Assembly: GCF_001905005.1 (NCBI RefSeq)
Contig: NZ_LWKZ01000003.1
Location: forward strand, 1-64,000
Length of the DNA stretch: 64,000 nucleotides
Direction of reading: 5' to 3'
Source: Streptomyces sp. CB02923
GTDB lineage: Bacteria > Actinomycetota > Actinomycetes > Streptomycetales > Streptomycetaceae
This document shows, in pieces, positions 56,699 to 64,000 of this stretch (position 1 is its first letter; the number at the start of each line of letters is the position of its first letter). The notes beneath the pieces were generated by a model. It was not told the origin of the DNA. It was given only the letters and a program-made list of their open reading frames with translations, and searched no databases. Position numbers and translations under genes: made by a program.

Positions 56699-58189
56699 AT
56701 GACGGAACTCCCACGCAACTACACGGTGGTTACCTACGGTTGCCAGATGAACGTCCACGACTCCGAGCGGCTGTCGGGCCTGCTGGAGGACGCCGGATAC
56801 GTGCCCGCGCCCCAGGGCGCCGACGGGGCCGACGTCGTCGTCTTCAACACCTGCGCGGTGCGGGAGAACGCCGACAACCGGCTCTACGGCAACCTCGGCC
56901 AGCTCGCGCCGAAGAAGGCCGCGCGGCCGGGCATGCAGATCGCCGTCGGCGGCTGCCTGGCCCAGAAGGACCGCGACACCATCGTCAAGAAGGCCCCCTG
57001 GGTCGACGTGGTCTTCGGGACGCACAACATCGGCAAGCTGCCGGTGCTCCTGGAGCGCGCCCGCGTCCAGGAGGAGGCCCAGGTCGAGATCGCGGAGTCG
57101 CTGGAGGCGTTCCCCTCCACGCTGCCCACCCGCCGCGAGAGCGCGTACGCGGCCTGGGTGTCGATCTCCGTCGGCTGCAACAACACCTGCACCTTCTGCA
57201 TCGTCCCGGCCCTGCGCGGCAAGGAGAAGGACCGCCGTCCCGGCGACATTCTCGCCGAGATCGAGGCGCTGGTCGCGGAGGGCGTCTCCGAGATCACCCT
57301 GCTCGGCCAGAACGTCAACGCGTACGGCTCCGACATCGGCGACCGCGAGGCGTTCAGCAAGCTGCTGCGCGCCTGCGGGAAGATCGAGGGCCTGGAGCGG
57401 GTCCGGTTCACCTCGCCGCACCCCCGCGACTTCACCGACGACGTCATCGCCGCGATGGCCGAGACGCCGAACGTGATGCCGCAGCTGCACATGCCGCTGC
57501 AGTCCGGCTCGGACACGGTCCTCAAGGCGATGCGCCGCTCGTACCGCCAGGAGCGCTTCCTCGGCATCATCGAGAAGGTGCGCGCCGCGATGCCGGACGC
57601 CGCCATCTCCACGGACATCATCGTCGGCTTCCCCGGCGAGACCGAGGAGGACTTCGAGCAGACCCTGCACACGGTCCGCGAGTCCCGCTTCGCGCAGGCC
57701 TTCACCTTCCAGTACTCCAAGCGCCCCGGGACCCCGGCCGCCGAGATGGAAGGACAGATCCCCAAGAAGGTCGTCCAGGCGCGTTACGAGCGGCTGGTGG
57801 CCCTCCAGGAGGAGATCTCCTGGGAGGAGAACAAGAAGCAGGTCGGCCGCACCCTGGAGGTCATGGTCGCCGAGGGCGAGGGGCGCAAGGACGACGCCAC
57901 GCGCCGTCTGTCCGGCCGTGCGCCCGACAACCGCCTGGTGCACTTCACCCGTCCCGAGGAGCCGGTCCGCCCCGGCGACATCGTGACCGTCGAGATCACC
58001 TACGCCGCGCCGCACCACCTGCTCGCCGAGGGCCCGGCCCAGGCCGTCCGCCGTACGCGCGCGGGTGACGCCTGGGAGAAGCGCAACACCGCCGCGGCCG
58101 CCAAGCCGGCCGGCGTGATGCTCGGCCTGCCGACGATCGGCGCGCCGGCCCCCACCCCGGCCCCGGCTTCGGGCTGCGGCTGCGACTGA
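56699..58189 (+). CDS. miaB: MiaB: tRNA-2-methylthio-N6-isopentenyladenosine synthase
   Basis: A 496-aa radical-SAM methylthiotransferase that modifies A37 of tRNAs reading UNN codons, after MiaA. UPF0004 domain: [49 protein letters not shown]. Radical [24 protein letters not shown]-terminal TRAM (about residues 385-455) and a Pro/Ala tail ending SGCGCD, unusual in holding two Cys. ATG 56699 ([20 protein letters not shown]) gives the normal start. miaA lies 1.9 kb downstream on the same strand. Confidence 0.95.
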   Translation: MTELPRNYTVVTYGCQMNVHDSERLSGLLEDAGYVPAPQGADGADVVVFNTCAVRENADNRLYGNLGQLAPKKAARPGMQIAVGGCLAQKDRDTIVKKAPWVDVVFGTHNIGKLPVLLERARVQEEAQVEIAESLEAFPSTLPTRRESAYAAWVSISVGCNNTCTFCIVPALRGKEKDRRPGDILAEIEALVAEGVSEITLLGQNVNAYGSDIGDREAFSKLLRACGKIEGLERVRFTSPHPRDFTDDVIAAMAETPNVMPQLHMPLQSGSDTVLKAMRRSYRQERFLGIIEKVRAAMPDAAISTDIIVGFPGETEEDFEQTLHTVRESRFAQAFTFQYSKRPGTPAAEMEGQIPKKVVQARYERLVALQEEISWEENKKQVGRTLEVMVAEGEGRKDDATRRLSGRAPDNRLVHFTRPEEPVRPGDIVTVEITYAAPHHLLAEGPAQAVRRTRAGDAWEKRNTAAAAKPAGVMLGLPTIGAPAPTPAPASGCGCD

Positions 58190-58379
58190 CGTCCTGAGGG
58201 CGTATCGGGCGGGACGGGGCCCCGTACCGGGTGGGACGCAATGACGTACCGGGCGGGACGCGACGACGTACCCGGCGGGATGGAACGGTTCGCCGTCCCG
58301 GCCGGACGCCGCCGGACGCGACGCGGACCCGCGCCCGAGCCCGCGTGCCCCGCGCCGCGGCCTTGCTAGGGTTCCAGCC

Positions 58380-59090
58380 ATGCTTGTCGCCGCCGCCGTC
58401 TGCCCGTGTCCGCCGGTGCTCGTCCCGGAAGTCGCCTCCGGAGCCGCCCCCGAGCTGGACGGCCTGCGGGCCGCCGCCCTCGACGCGGTCGGCGTGCTCG
58501 CGGCGGCCCGGCCGGACCGGCTGGTCGTCGTCGGCCCCGCCGAAGAGGCCGGCCGCGGGCCGCACGGACAGGGCGCGGTGGGCTCGTTCCGCGGCTTCGG
58601 CGTGGACCTGGACGTGAGCCTGGGCGCCGCGGAGACGCCCCCGGAGCGCCCGCTGCCGCCGTCGCTGTCCGTCGGCGCCTGGCTGCTGGCCCGTACGGAC
58701 TGGGCCGACGCACCGGTGGAGGGGCTGGGCGTCGGAGAGCCGCTGGCCGCCGACCGCTGCGTACAGGTCGGCCGGGAGATCGCGGCATCGGCGGAGCGGG
58801 TCGCCCTGCTGGTCATGGGCGACGGCAGCGCATGCCGGACGGTGAAGGCGCCGGGCTACTACGACGAGCGGGCCGAGGGCTTCGACACTGTCGTGGGGCG
58901 CGCCCTGGGCGCCGCCGACACCGAGGCGCTGACCGGACTGGACGCGGAACTGGCGGACGCCCTGAAGGTTTCGGGGCGGGCCTGCTGGCAGGTACTGGCG
59001 GGCGCCGCCCAGGGCGCCGGGCTGCGCGGCGAGCTGCTGCGCGAGGAGGCGCCGTACGGCGTGGGGTACTTCGTGGCGGCCTGGTCCTGA
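58380..59090 (+). CDS. Class III extradiol dioxygenase (LigB)-like protein
   Basis: A 236-aa protein of the class III extradiol ring-cleavage dioxygenase superfamily as seen in actinomycetes next to miaA. Visible: LVAAAVCPCPPVLVPEVASG, DRLVVVGPAEEAG, LLVMGDGSACRTVKAPGYYD, APYGVGYFVAAWS. The two His that normally bind iron near the N-terminus of catalytic members are replaced (CPCPPVLVPE), so oxygenase activity is doubtful. Function unknown; its place between miaB and miaA is conserved. Upstream, GACGTACCGGGCGGGACGC-type units repeat about three times (58200-58290). Confidence 0.75.
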   Translation: MLVAAAVCPCPPVLVPEVASGAAPELDGLRAAALDAVGVLAAARPDRLVVVGPAEEAGRGPHGQGAVGSFRGFGVDLDVSLGAAETPPERPLPPSLSVGAWLLARTDWADAPVEGLGVGEPLAADRCVQVGREIAASAERVALLVMGDGSACRTVKAPGYYDERAEGFDTVVGRALGAADTEALTGLDAELADALKVSGRACWQVLAGAAQGAGLRGELLREEAPYGVGYFVAAWS

Positions 59091-59150
59091 GGCGTAGGCG
59101 CAGGCGTAGACACAGGCGTACGGGACGGCGCGGGCCGGGCGGAGTGCGCG

Positions 59151-59181
59151 ACGGCCGCGGAGCGCGTCGCTCCGCGGCCGT
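59151..59181. terminator. Bidirectional terminator
   Basis: ACGGCCGCGGAGCG (59151-59164) and CGCTCCGCGGCCGT (59168-59181) form a perfect 14-bp stem with a CGT loop between convergent genes. Confidence 0.87.
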
Positions 59182-59255
59182 GGTGCCGCCGGGTCCGTGA
59201 TGCCGCCCGGCCCGCGCCGTCCCGCGACGGGCCCGGCGGGAAGGTCACGGGAAGG

Positions 59256-59552
59256 TCAGGAGGCAGGCCCCTGCGGACCGGAGCCGTCGTGGTCCCCGGG
59301 CCGACGGGATTCCCCGGATTGCCGGGATTCCCCGGATCGGCGGGACTCCTCCGACAGCCGGCCGAGGGCGTCCTTGGCCTTGCCCGCGCCGGTCCCGATC
59401 TGGCTGCTGTACTTGCCCTTGGTCCTCTCGTCGACCGCCCGCGCGGCCTTGTCGAGCCCCTGCTCGATCTTGTCACCGTGCTGGTGCGCGAGGTCACCGG
59501 CCTTGCCCTTCAGCGGGCCCAGCTTGGCCTTGAGGTTGTCCAGCAGACCCAT
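59256..59552 (-). CDS. Small antitoxin-like (MT0933/DUF) protein
   Basis: A 98-aa basic/acidic helical protein. Its N-terminus GLLDNLKAKLGPLKGKAGDL, AHQHGDKIEQGLDKAARAVD and KGKYSSQIGTGAGKAKDALG match the short Streptomyces family labelled antitoxin (Rv0909/MT0933-like). No toxin gene is adjacent, so the label is only formal. The C-terminal 25 residues contain a repeated RRSGES/RQSGES/RRPGD unit, encoded by a short DNA repeat (about 59285-59350). Confidence 0.75.
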   Translation of the reverse strand: MGLLDNLKAKLGPLKGKAGDLAHQHGDKIEQGLDKAARAVDERTKGKYSSQIGTGAGKAKDALGRLSEESRRSGESRQSGESRRPGDHDGSGPQGPAS

Positions 59553-59581
59553 GGGCCACCTTCCTTCGTACGGCGTGCGTG

Positions 59582-59866
59582 CTACTTGCGGGCGCCTTCC
59601 CCGGCTTCGCTGTCCGCAGCCTCCTCGGCCGACTGCTGCTTGGGAATCTCGACGCCCTCGGCGGCAGCCGCCTCACCGGCCTGCGCCGCCGACGGCTTCC
59701 CGCCCGTCGCCGCCGCCTCGTCCTGCTCCGCCGGGGAGCCGGTCCCGGCGGCCCGCTCCGCGGCCGGCTCGCCGCCTTCCGGAGCCGACGACTCCGCCGT
59801 CAGCGCGGCAGCTTCCTCCGTCGATGCCTCCGCCTTGCGGCGACGAAACCGTGAAAACACGCCCAT
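59582..59866 (-). CDS. Small Ala/Glu-rich protein of unknown function
   Basis: A 94-aa protein. A basic start MGVFSRFRRRKAEAS is followed by a long acidic, Ala/Glu/Gly-rich disordered region. Similar short proteins are annotated as gliding-motility proteins in Streptomyces genomes without functional evidence. ATG 59866 is chosen. It is divergent from miaA (182 bp) and lies 29 bp upstream of the antitoxin-like gene on the same strand, so the two may be co-transcribed. Confidence 0.65.
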   Translation of the reverse strand: MGVFSRFRRRKAEASTEEAAALTAESSAPEGGEPAAERAAGTGSPAEQDEAAATGGKPSAAQAGEAAAAEGVEIPKQQSAEEAADSEAGEGARK

Positions 59867-60048
59867 AACCACTCCATACCTTACTCGTGCGGGCGAAATC
59901 CCGGGGTGCCCGGAGCGTCCCATTGCGCCGCCCGCGGGCCCCGGTCCGTAAACCGGCGGCCGGAACCTCGCAACAGGCAACGAACACGGAGGCGAGCCGT
60001 CACGTCGCTCGTTCGAGATGAGGCCCCTGGGTTTGCGAGACTGGGCCG

Positions 60049-60987
60049 GTGAACACCGCAGTTCCCGTACCCCGGGTCATCGCCGTCGTCGGTCCCACCG
60101 CGGCCGGAAAGTCCGATCTGGGCGTCGCGCTCGCCCGCCACCTCGGCGGTGAAGTCGTCAACGCCGACTCCATGCAGCTCTACCGGGGAATGGACATCGG
60201 CACCGCCAAGCTGACGGTGCCCGAGCGGCAGGGCGTCCCGCACCACCTCCTGGACCTCTGGGACGTGACCCGGGCCGCGAACGTCGCCGAGTACCAGCGT
60301 CTGGCCCGCGCCGAGATCGACCGGCTGCTCGCCGAAGGCCGTACCCCCGTCCTCGTCGGCGGCTCCGGCCTGTACGTACGCGGCGCCATCGACGCCCTCG
60401 ACTTCCCCGGTACGGACCCGGAGGTACGGGCCCGCCTGGAGGCCGAGCTCGCCGAGCAGGGCAGCGGCGCCCTGCACGCCCGGCTCGCCGCCGCCGACCC
60501 GGAGGCCGCCCGCGCCATCCTGGCGAGCAACGGACGCCGTATCGTGCGCGCCCTGGAGGTCATCGAGATCACCGGCCGTCCCTTCACCGCCAACCTCCCC
60601 GGGCACGAGGCGGTCTACGACACCGTGCAGATCGGCGTCGACGTGGCACGCCCCGAACTGGACGACCGCATCGCCCGCCGGGTGGACCGGATGTGGGAGG
60701 AAGGCCTGGTGGACGAGGTGCGGCGGCTGGAGGGCGAGGGGCTGCGGGAAGGCCTCACCGCCTCCCGCGCGCTCGGCTACCAGCAGGTGCTCGCCCAGCT
60801 CGCGGGGGAGTGCACGGAGGAGCAGGCGCGGGCCGAGACGGTCCGGGCCACCAAACGGTTCGCGCGCCGCCAGGACTCCTGGTTCCGCAGGGACCCCAGG
60901 GTCCACTGGCTCAGCGGTGCCGCCGCGGACCGCGGGGAACTCCTGGGGCGGGCGCTGACGTTGGTCGAACGACCGGTCACAGCCTGA
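60049..60987 (+). CDS. miaA: MiaA: tRNA dimethylallyltransferase
   Basis: A 312-aa enzyme that adds a dimethylallyl group to A37 of tRNA. P-loop VVGPTAAGKSDLGVALA, NADSMQLYRGMDIGTAKLT, PHHLLDLWDV, VGGSGLYVRGAID, NGRRIVRALEVIEITGRPF and KRFARRQDSWFRRDPRVHWL are present and complete. GTG 60049. MiaB, encoded upstream, uses its product. In Streptomyces MiaA-dependent modification of the bldA tRNA has been linked to development. Confidence 0.96.
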   Translation: MNTAVPVPRVIAVVGPTAAGKSDLGVALARHLGGEVVNADSMQLYRGMDIGTAKLTVPERQGVPHHLLDLWDVTRAANVAEYQRLARAEIDRLLAEGRTPVLVGGSGLYVRGAIDALDFPGTDPEVRARLEAELAEQGSGALHARLAAADPEAARAILASNGRRIVRALEVIEITGRPFTANLPGHEAVYDTVQIGVDVARPELDDRIARRVDRMWEEGLVDEVRRLEGEGLREGLTASRALGYQQVLAQLAGECTEEQARAETVRATKRFARRQDSWFRRDPRVHWLSGAAADRGELLGRALTLVERPVTA

Positions 60988-61089
60988 TCACGTCATGGCA
61001 TCGGGACGCTCCGCCCGTCATCCGGGCCGCCGGGAGCGTGTCATCATCGACCTTCGATCGAGGCGTGCAGTCGGGAGTGGGGAGGGCGC

Positions 61090-61935
61090 GTGGCGATGGA
61101 GGCCGGCCCTCGCAACAGACCGCAGCAACCGGACGGGCCGAGAGACGGAGAGCGGGACGCGACAGCGTCGCCGACTCAGGACGGACCCGGGTCCGCCGGG
61201 CCGGGCAGCCCTGGGCCGGACGGTTCCGGGGTGAATGGTTCCGGGGCGGACGGCCCGGGACTGGACGGCTCTGCGCTGGACAGCCCGGGGCTGGACGGCT
61301 CTGGGCCGAGCGGACCCGTGCTGAATGATTCCGTACCGAACGATTCCGTTCTGAGTGGCCCTGTCCTGAACGACGCTGTCCTGAACGATCCTGCCCTGAG
61401 CGACTCAGTTCTGAACGATGCCGTCCTGAGCGATTCCGGCCTGGGCGATTCCGTACTGAACGACTCCGTCCTGGGCGGCCCTGTTCTGGACCACGCCGCG
61501 GCCGTCGGGCCCGACGGCCCTGACGCCCTCGGCGAACCGGTTCGCCCGGCGCCCCTGGAGGCCGGGGACGGCCCGGAGGGAGCGGCCGAGGGCGGGGAGT
61601 CCTTCCGCGAACTGCGGCCGCCGCGCAGGCTGCGCATCTGGCAGCTCGCCCCCATCGTGGGCCTGGCCGCCCTCGGCTCGCTGATGTTCGCCTTCCCGCT
61701 CGCCTTCGAGTTCGGCGGCGACGGCGGCGCGGTGATCTCCATGCTCGGCCTGCTGCTGTTCTGCTGCGCCGCGGGCTGGGGCATGATGGCCGCCCGTCGG
61801 GTCGGCCACACCTGGCCCGGCCTGCCCGCCCGCGGCTCCGGCCGCCGCCCGGACTGGCGTGTCGTCCTGGCGTACGCGGCGGTCGTGGCCGTACTGGCCC
61901 TGCTGGCCGTATGGCGGGTCGCCCGCCTGCACTGA
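61090..61935 (+). CDS. Membrane protein with a 20-unit pentapeptide-periodic N-terminus
   Basis: A 281-aa protein with two parts. Residues about 35-134 are a tandem array of five-residue units, roughly 20 of them, of the form x-x-(V/G)-L-(N/D/S): GPGLD, GSALD, GPVLN, DAVLN, DSVLN, DSVLG. The rest (about 150-281) is an ordinary actinobacterial membrane domain: an RRLRIWQLAPIVGLAALGSL helix, MLGLLLFCCAAGWGMMAARR, and YAAVVAVLALLAVWRVARLH. The repeat DNA uses more T and A at third positions (GAT, CCT, GCT) than its neighbours. Start ATG 61096 or GTG 61090 is possible. It lies between miaA and dapF; function unknown. Confidence 0.72.
   Translation: MAMEAGPRNRPQQPDGPRDGERDATASPTQDGPGSAGPGSPGPDGSGVNGSGADGPGLDGSALDSPGLDGSGPSGPVLNDSVPNDSVLSGPVLNDAVLNDPALSDSVLNDAVLSDSGLGDSVLNDSVLGGPVLDHAAAVGPDGPDALGEPVRPAPLEAGDGPEGAAEGGESFRELRPPRRLRIWQLAPIVGLAALGSLMFAFPLAFEFGGDGGAVISMLGLLLFCCAAGWGMMAARRVGHTWPGLPARGSGRRPDWRVVLAYAAVVAVLALLAVWRVARLH
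61192..61491 (+). repeat. 15-bp tandem coding repeats (pentapeptide array)
   Basis: About 20 tandem 15-bp units encoding five-residue repeats; typical unit CTGAACGAYTCCGTN with substitutions. The 3' half (from about 61320) is the most regular. The codon pattern is visibly less GC-biased at wobble positions than flanking sequence. Confidence 0.8.
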
Positions 61936-61964
61936 CTGTCGGTGCCGCGCCGTACGATGCAGTC

Positions 61965-62906
61965 ATGACCAACGCACAGGGGACCGCAGAGGCCACGGAG
62001 GCCGCAGTGGATGCCGCGACGACCGCCGCGGGCGGCCCCGGCCGTGGCATCACCTTCCTCAAGGGACACGGCACGGAGAACGACTTCGTGATCGTCCCCG
62101 ACCCGGACGGCGTCCTGGAGCTGTCCGCCGACGCCGTCGCGCGGATCTGCGACCGCCGCGCCGGCGTCGGCGGCGACGGCCTGCTGCGCGTGGTGCGCTC
62201 CGCCGCCGACCCCGCGGCCCGCGCCATGGCCGGCGAAGCCGAGTGGTTCATGGACTATCGCAACGGCGACGGCTCCATCGCCGAGATGTGCGGCAACGGC
62301 ATCCGCGTCTTCGCCCGCTACCTCCAGCACGCCGGCCTGGCCGGCGAGGGCGAGCTGGCCATCGCGACCCGCTCCGGCGTCCGCACGGCGCGCCTGTCCA
62401 CGACCGGCGAGGTCACGATCTCCATGGGCCGCGCCGAGCTGCTCCCGGACGGTGTGACGGTCACCGTCGGCGACCGCAGCTGGCCCGCCCGCAACGTGAG
62501 CATGGGCAACCCGCACGCCGTCGCCTTCGTCGAGGACCTCGACCACGCCGGAGAGCTGCGCGACGTCCCGCCGTTCAGCCCAGCCGCCGTCTACCCGGAC
62601 GGTGTGAACATCGAGTTCGTCGTCGACCGCGGCCCGCGCCACGTGGCGATGCGGGTCCACGAGCGCGGCTCCGGCGAGACCCGCTCCTGCGGTACGGGCG
62701 CCTGCGCCGTCGCCGTCGCCACCGCCCGCCGGGACGGCGCCGACCCCGCGGTCACCGGCAGCCCCGTCACGTACACGGTCGACATACCGGGCGGCAGCCT
62801 GACGATCACCGAGCTGCCGGACGGCACGGTCGAGATGACCGGCCCCGCGGTCATCGTCGCGCAGGGCGCGCTGGACCCCGCGTGGCTGGTCACGGCCCTC
62901 GGCTGA
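61965..62906 (+). CDS. dapF: DapF: diaminopimelate epimerase
   Basis: A 313-aa enzyme converting LL- to meso-diaminopimelate. Catalytic Cys109 in EMCGNGIRVFARYL and Cys242 in TRSCGTGACAVAVATA are both present, with KGHGTENDFVIVPDPDG, DYRNGDGS and NVSMGNPHAVAFVED. ATG 61965 (MTNAQGTAEATE) is chosen; the N-terminus is extended by about 25 Ala/Thr-rich residues. Because streptomycete cell walls use LL-diaminopimelate, DapF here mainly supplies the meso form for lysine synthesis. It follows the pentad-repeat gene closely. Confidence 0.95.
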   Translation: MTNAQGTAEATEAAVDAATTAAGGPGRGITFLKGHGTENDFVIVPDPDGVLELSADAVARICDRRAGVGGDGLLRVVRSAADPAARAMAGEAEWFMDYRNGDGSIAEMCGNGIRVFARYLQHAGLAGEGELAIATRSGVRTARLSTTGEVTISMGRAELLPDGVTVTVGDRSWPARNVSMGNPHAVAFVEDLDHAGELRDVPPFSPAAVYPDGVNIEFVVDRGPRHVAMRVHERGSGETRSCGTGACAVAVATARRDGADPAVTGSPVTYTVDIPGGSLTITELPDGTVEMTGPAVIVAQGALDPAWLVTALG

Positions 62907-63046
62907 GACTTCGCTCGAATGGGTGATCCGGTTCACGCTGGGCGAGAGCGGGACAGCGCTGCGTGATGGGCTCGGTAGCATCAAGCACCGGCCCGGGCGA
63001 CTGACTGCGGGCGCCCAACCGCCGGTCGACGCCGCCGGAGGTGCCC

Positions 63047-64000
63047 ATGAGCGCAGAGGCCACGAACCCTGGTAACCCCGTCGCGCCTGTCCAGGCCGGT
63101 CCGCCCGAGCTGGGGGAAGCCGCCCACCGCAAACGTGGCCGCCCCCGCCTGGAACTGCGCGGACTGCGCCGCATCGGCCGGGCGGCGCTGCTCGGACCGG
63201 CTCCCCGCGACGGCCTGCCGGACGCCCTGGAGCACGTCGCCAAGGTGCACCGCGCCCACCACCCGGACGCCGACCTGGACACCCTGAGCCGGGCCTACGT
63301 ACTCGCCGAGTCCTCGCACCGCGGGCAGATGCGCAAGAGCGGCGAGCCGTACATCACCCATCCGCTCGCGGTGACCCTGATCCTGGCCGAACTGGGCGCC
63401 GAGACCACGACCTTGACCGCCTCCCTCCTCCACGACACCGTCGAGGACACGGAGGTGACGCTGGATCAGGTGGTCCGGGAGTTCGGCAAGGAGGTCTGCT
63501 ACCTCGTCGACGGCGTGACCAAACTGGAGAAGGTGGACTACGGCGCCGCCGCCGAGCCCGAGACCTTCCGCAAGATGCTGGTCGCCACCGGCAACGACGT
63601 CCGCGTGATGTCCATCAAGCTGGCCGACCGGCTGCACAACATGCGCACCCTCGGTGTGATGCGCCCCGAGAAGCAGGCCAGGATCGCCAAGGTGACGCGC
63701 GACGTCCTGATCCCGCTCGCCGAACGGCTGGGCGTCCAGGCGCTCAAGACCGAGCTGGAGGACCTGGTCTTCGCGATCCTGCACCCGGAGGAGTACGCGA
63801 CCACCCGCGCCCTCGTCCTCGGCCACGCCGACCGCCAGGGCCCGCTCGCCGCCCTCGCGGAACGGGTGCGCACCGTCCTGGACGAGGCCGACATCGATGC
63901 CGAAGTCCTCATCCGGCCGCGGCACTTCGTCTCCGTGCACCGGGTGCGCCTGGCGCGCGGTACGGTCACCGGCGCGGACCTCGGCCGGCTGCTGGTCCTC
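63047..64000 (+). CDS. rshA: RelA/SpoT-family (p)ppGpp metabolism protein, RshA-type (3' truncated by window end)
   Basis: The first 318 codons of a RelA/SpoT homologue, open to the window end. A basic N-terminus (about residues 25-50, HRKRGRPRLELRGLRRIG) precedes the HD hydrolase domain: SSHRGQMRKSGEPYITHPLA, the HDxxED motif LLHDTVEDTEV, and SIKLADRLHNMRTLGVMRPE. The synthetase domain would begin just where the window stops, so bifunctionality cannot be judged. ATG 63047 starts MSAEATNPGN. The position after dapF matches, from memory, S. coelicolor rshA (SCO5794) rather than relA. Confidence 0.88.
   Translation, partial: MSAEATNPGNPVAPVQAGPPELGEAAHRKRGRPRLELRGLRRIGRAALLGPAPRDGLPDALEHVAKVHRAHHPDADLDTLSRAYVLAESSHRGQMRKSGEPYITHPLAVTLILAELGAETTTLTASLLHDTVEDTEVTLDQVVREFGKEVCYLVDGVTKLEKVDYGAAAEPETFRKMLVATGNDVRVMSIKLADRLHNMRTLGVMRPEKQARIAKVTRDVLIPLAERLGVQALKTELEDLVFAILHPEEYATTRALVLGHADRQGPLAALAERVRTVLDEADIDAEVLIRPRHFVSVHRVRLARGTVTGADLGRLLVL

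Overview
The window is very GC-rich, starts genes with GTG as often as ATG, and is almost fully packed with genes. It carries actinobacterial hallmarks (osaCAB-ftsK, pgsA-cinA-clgR, DUF3046-recA-recX, gluABCD with gluR/gluK, miaB-miaA-dapF, an RshA-type protein). It is a core chromosomal segment of a Streptomyces or very close relative. The gene order matches, from memory, the S. coelicolor region around SCO5746-SCO5794. I see no IS element, prophage, integrase, CRISPR array or BGC-sized insertion.

Layout. 1-1.0 kb: a degenerate DegT-like aminotransferase and tRNA-Thr(GGT), closed by a strong bidirectional terminator. 1.0-10.4 kb: the osmoadaptation cluster, osaC (RsbW-like/PAS/GAF/PP2C) divergent from osaA (giant soluble hybrid kinase with a ten-copy HAMP array) and osaB. 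10.6-18.0 kb: ftsK, a RodZ-like HTH membrane protein, rimO, pgsA, cinA and clgR. 18.0-24 kb: a Dps protein behind a sigma-B-like promoter, a PIMT-like methyltransferase preceded by an overlapping 32-codon ORF, a PPOX protein, a divergent hemC, a small membrane protein and a Nei-type glycosylase. 24-31.2 kb: Lhr helicase, a TTA-containing AraC regulator and azlCD. 31.4-36.9 kb: an MFS transporter and alkyl-sulfatase-like hydrolase operon divergent from a PucR-type regulator, then a prenyltransferase-like protein. 37-41.2 kb: DUF3046, an AI-2E-type membrane protein, and recA-recX behind an SOS box. 41.4-47 kb: an accessory stretch with an XRE/MmyB regulator, a NmrA-like oxidoreductase, a cysteine dioxygenase-rhodanese operon led by a Cys-rich leader peptide, and a FAD monooxygenase. 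47.1-53.3 kb: glutamate ABC transporter gluABCD divergent from gluR-gluK. 53.3-64 kb: cold-shock protein, DEAD-box helicase, a TAXI solute-binding protein, miaB, a LigB-like protein, two small charged proteins, miaA, a pentad-repeat membrane protein, dapF and the start of rshA.

How it fits together. OsaABC, the sigma-B-like promoter of the Dps gene and RshA are stress-response components. ClgR, RecA/RecX, FtsK and Lhr cover proteolysis and DNA maintenance. RimO, MiaB and MiaA modify the translation machinery. The CDO/rhodanese operon and gluABCD/gluRK handle sulfur and glutamate.

Most unusual signals: the Cys-ending leader ORF before cysteine dioxygenase; the tiny Pro-rich ORF overlapping a PIMT-like gene by 4 nt; a 20-unit pentapeptide repeat in an otherwise ordinary membrane protein; low-complexity inserts inside otherwise conserved enzymes and regulators; several short GC-rich tandem arrays between genes; an 18-bp perfect palindrome carrying the Crp half-sites; and one in-frame TTA (bldA) codon among all the genes read.
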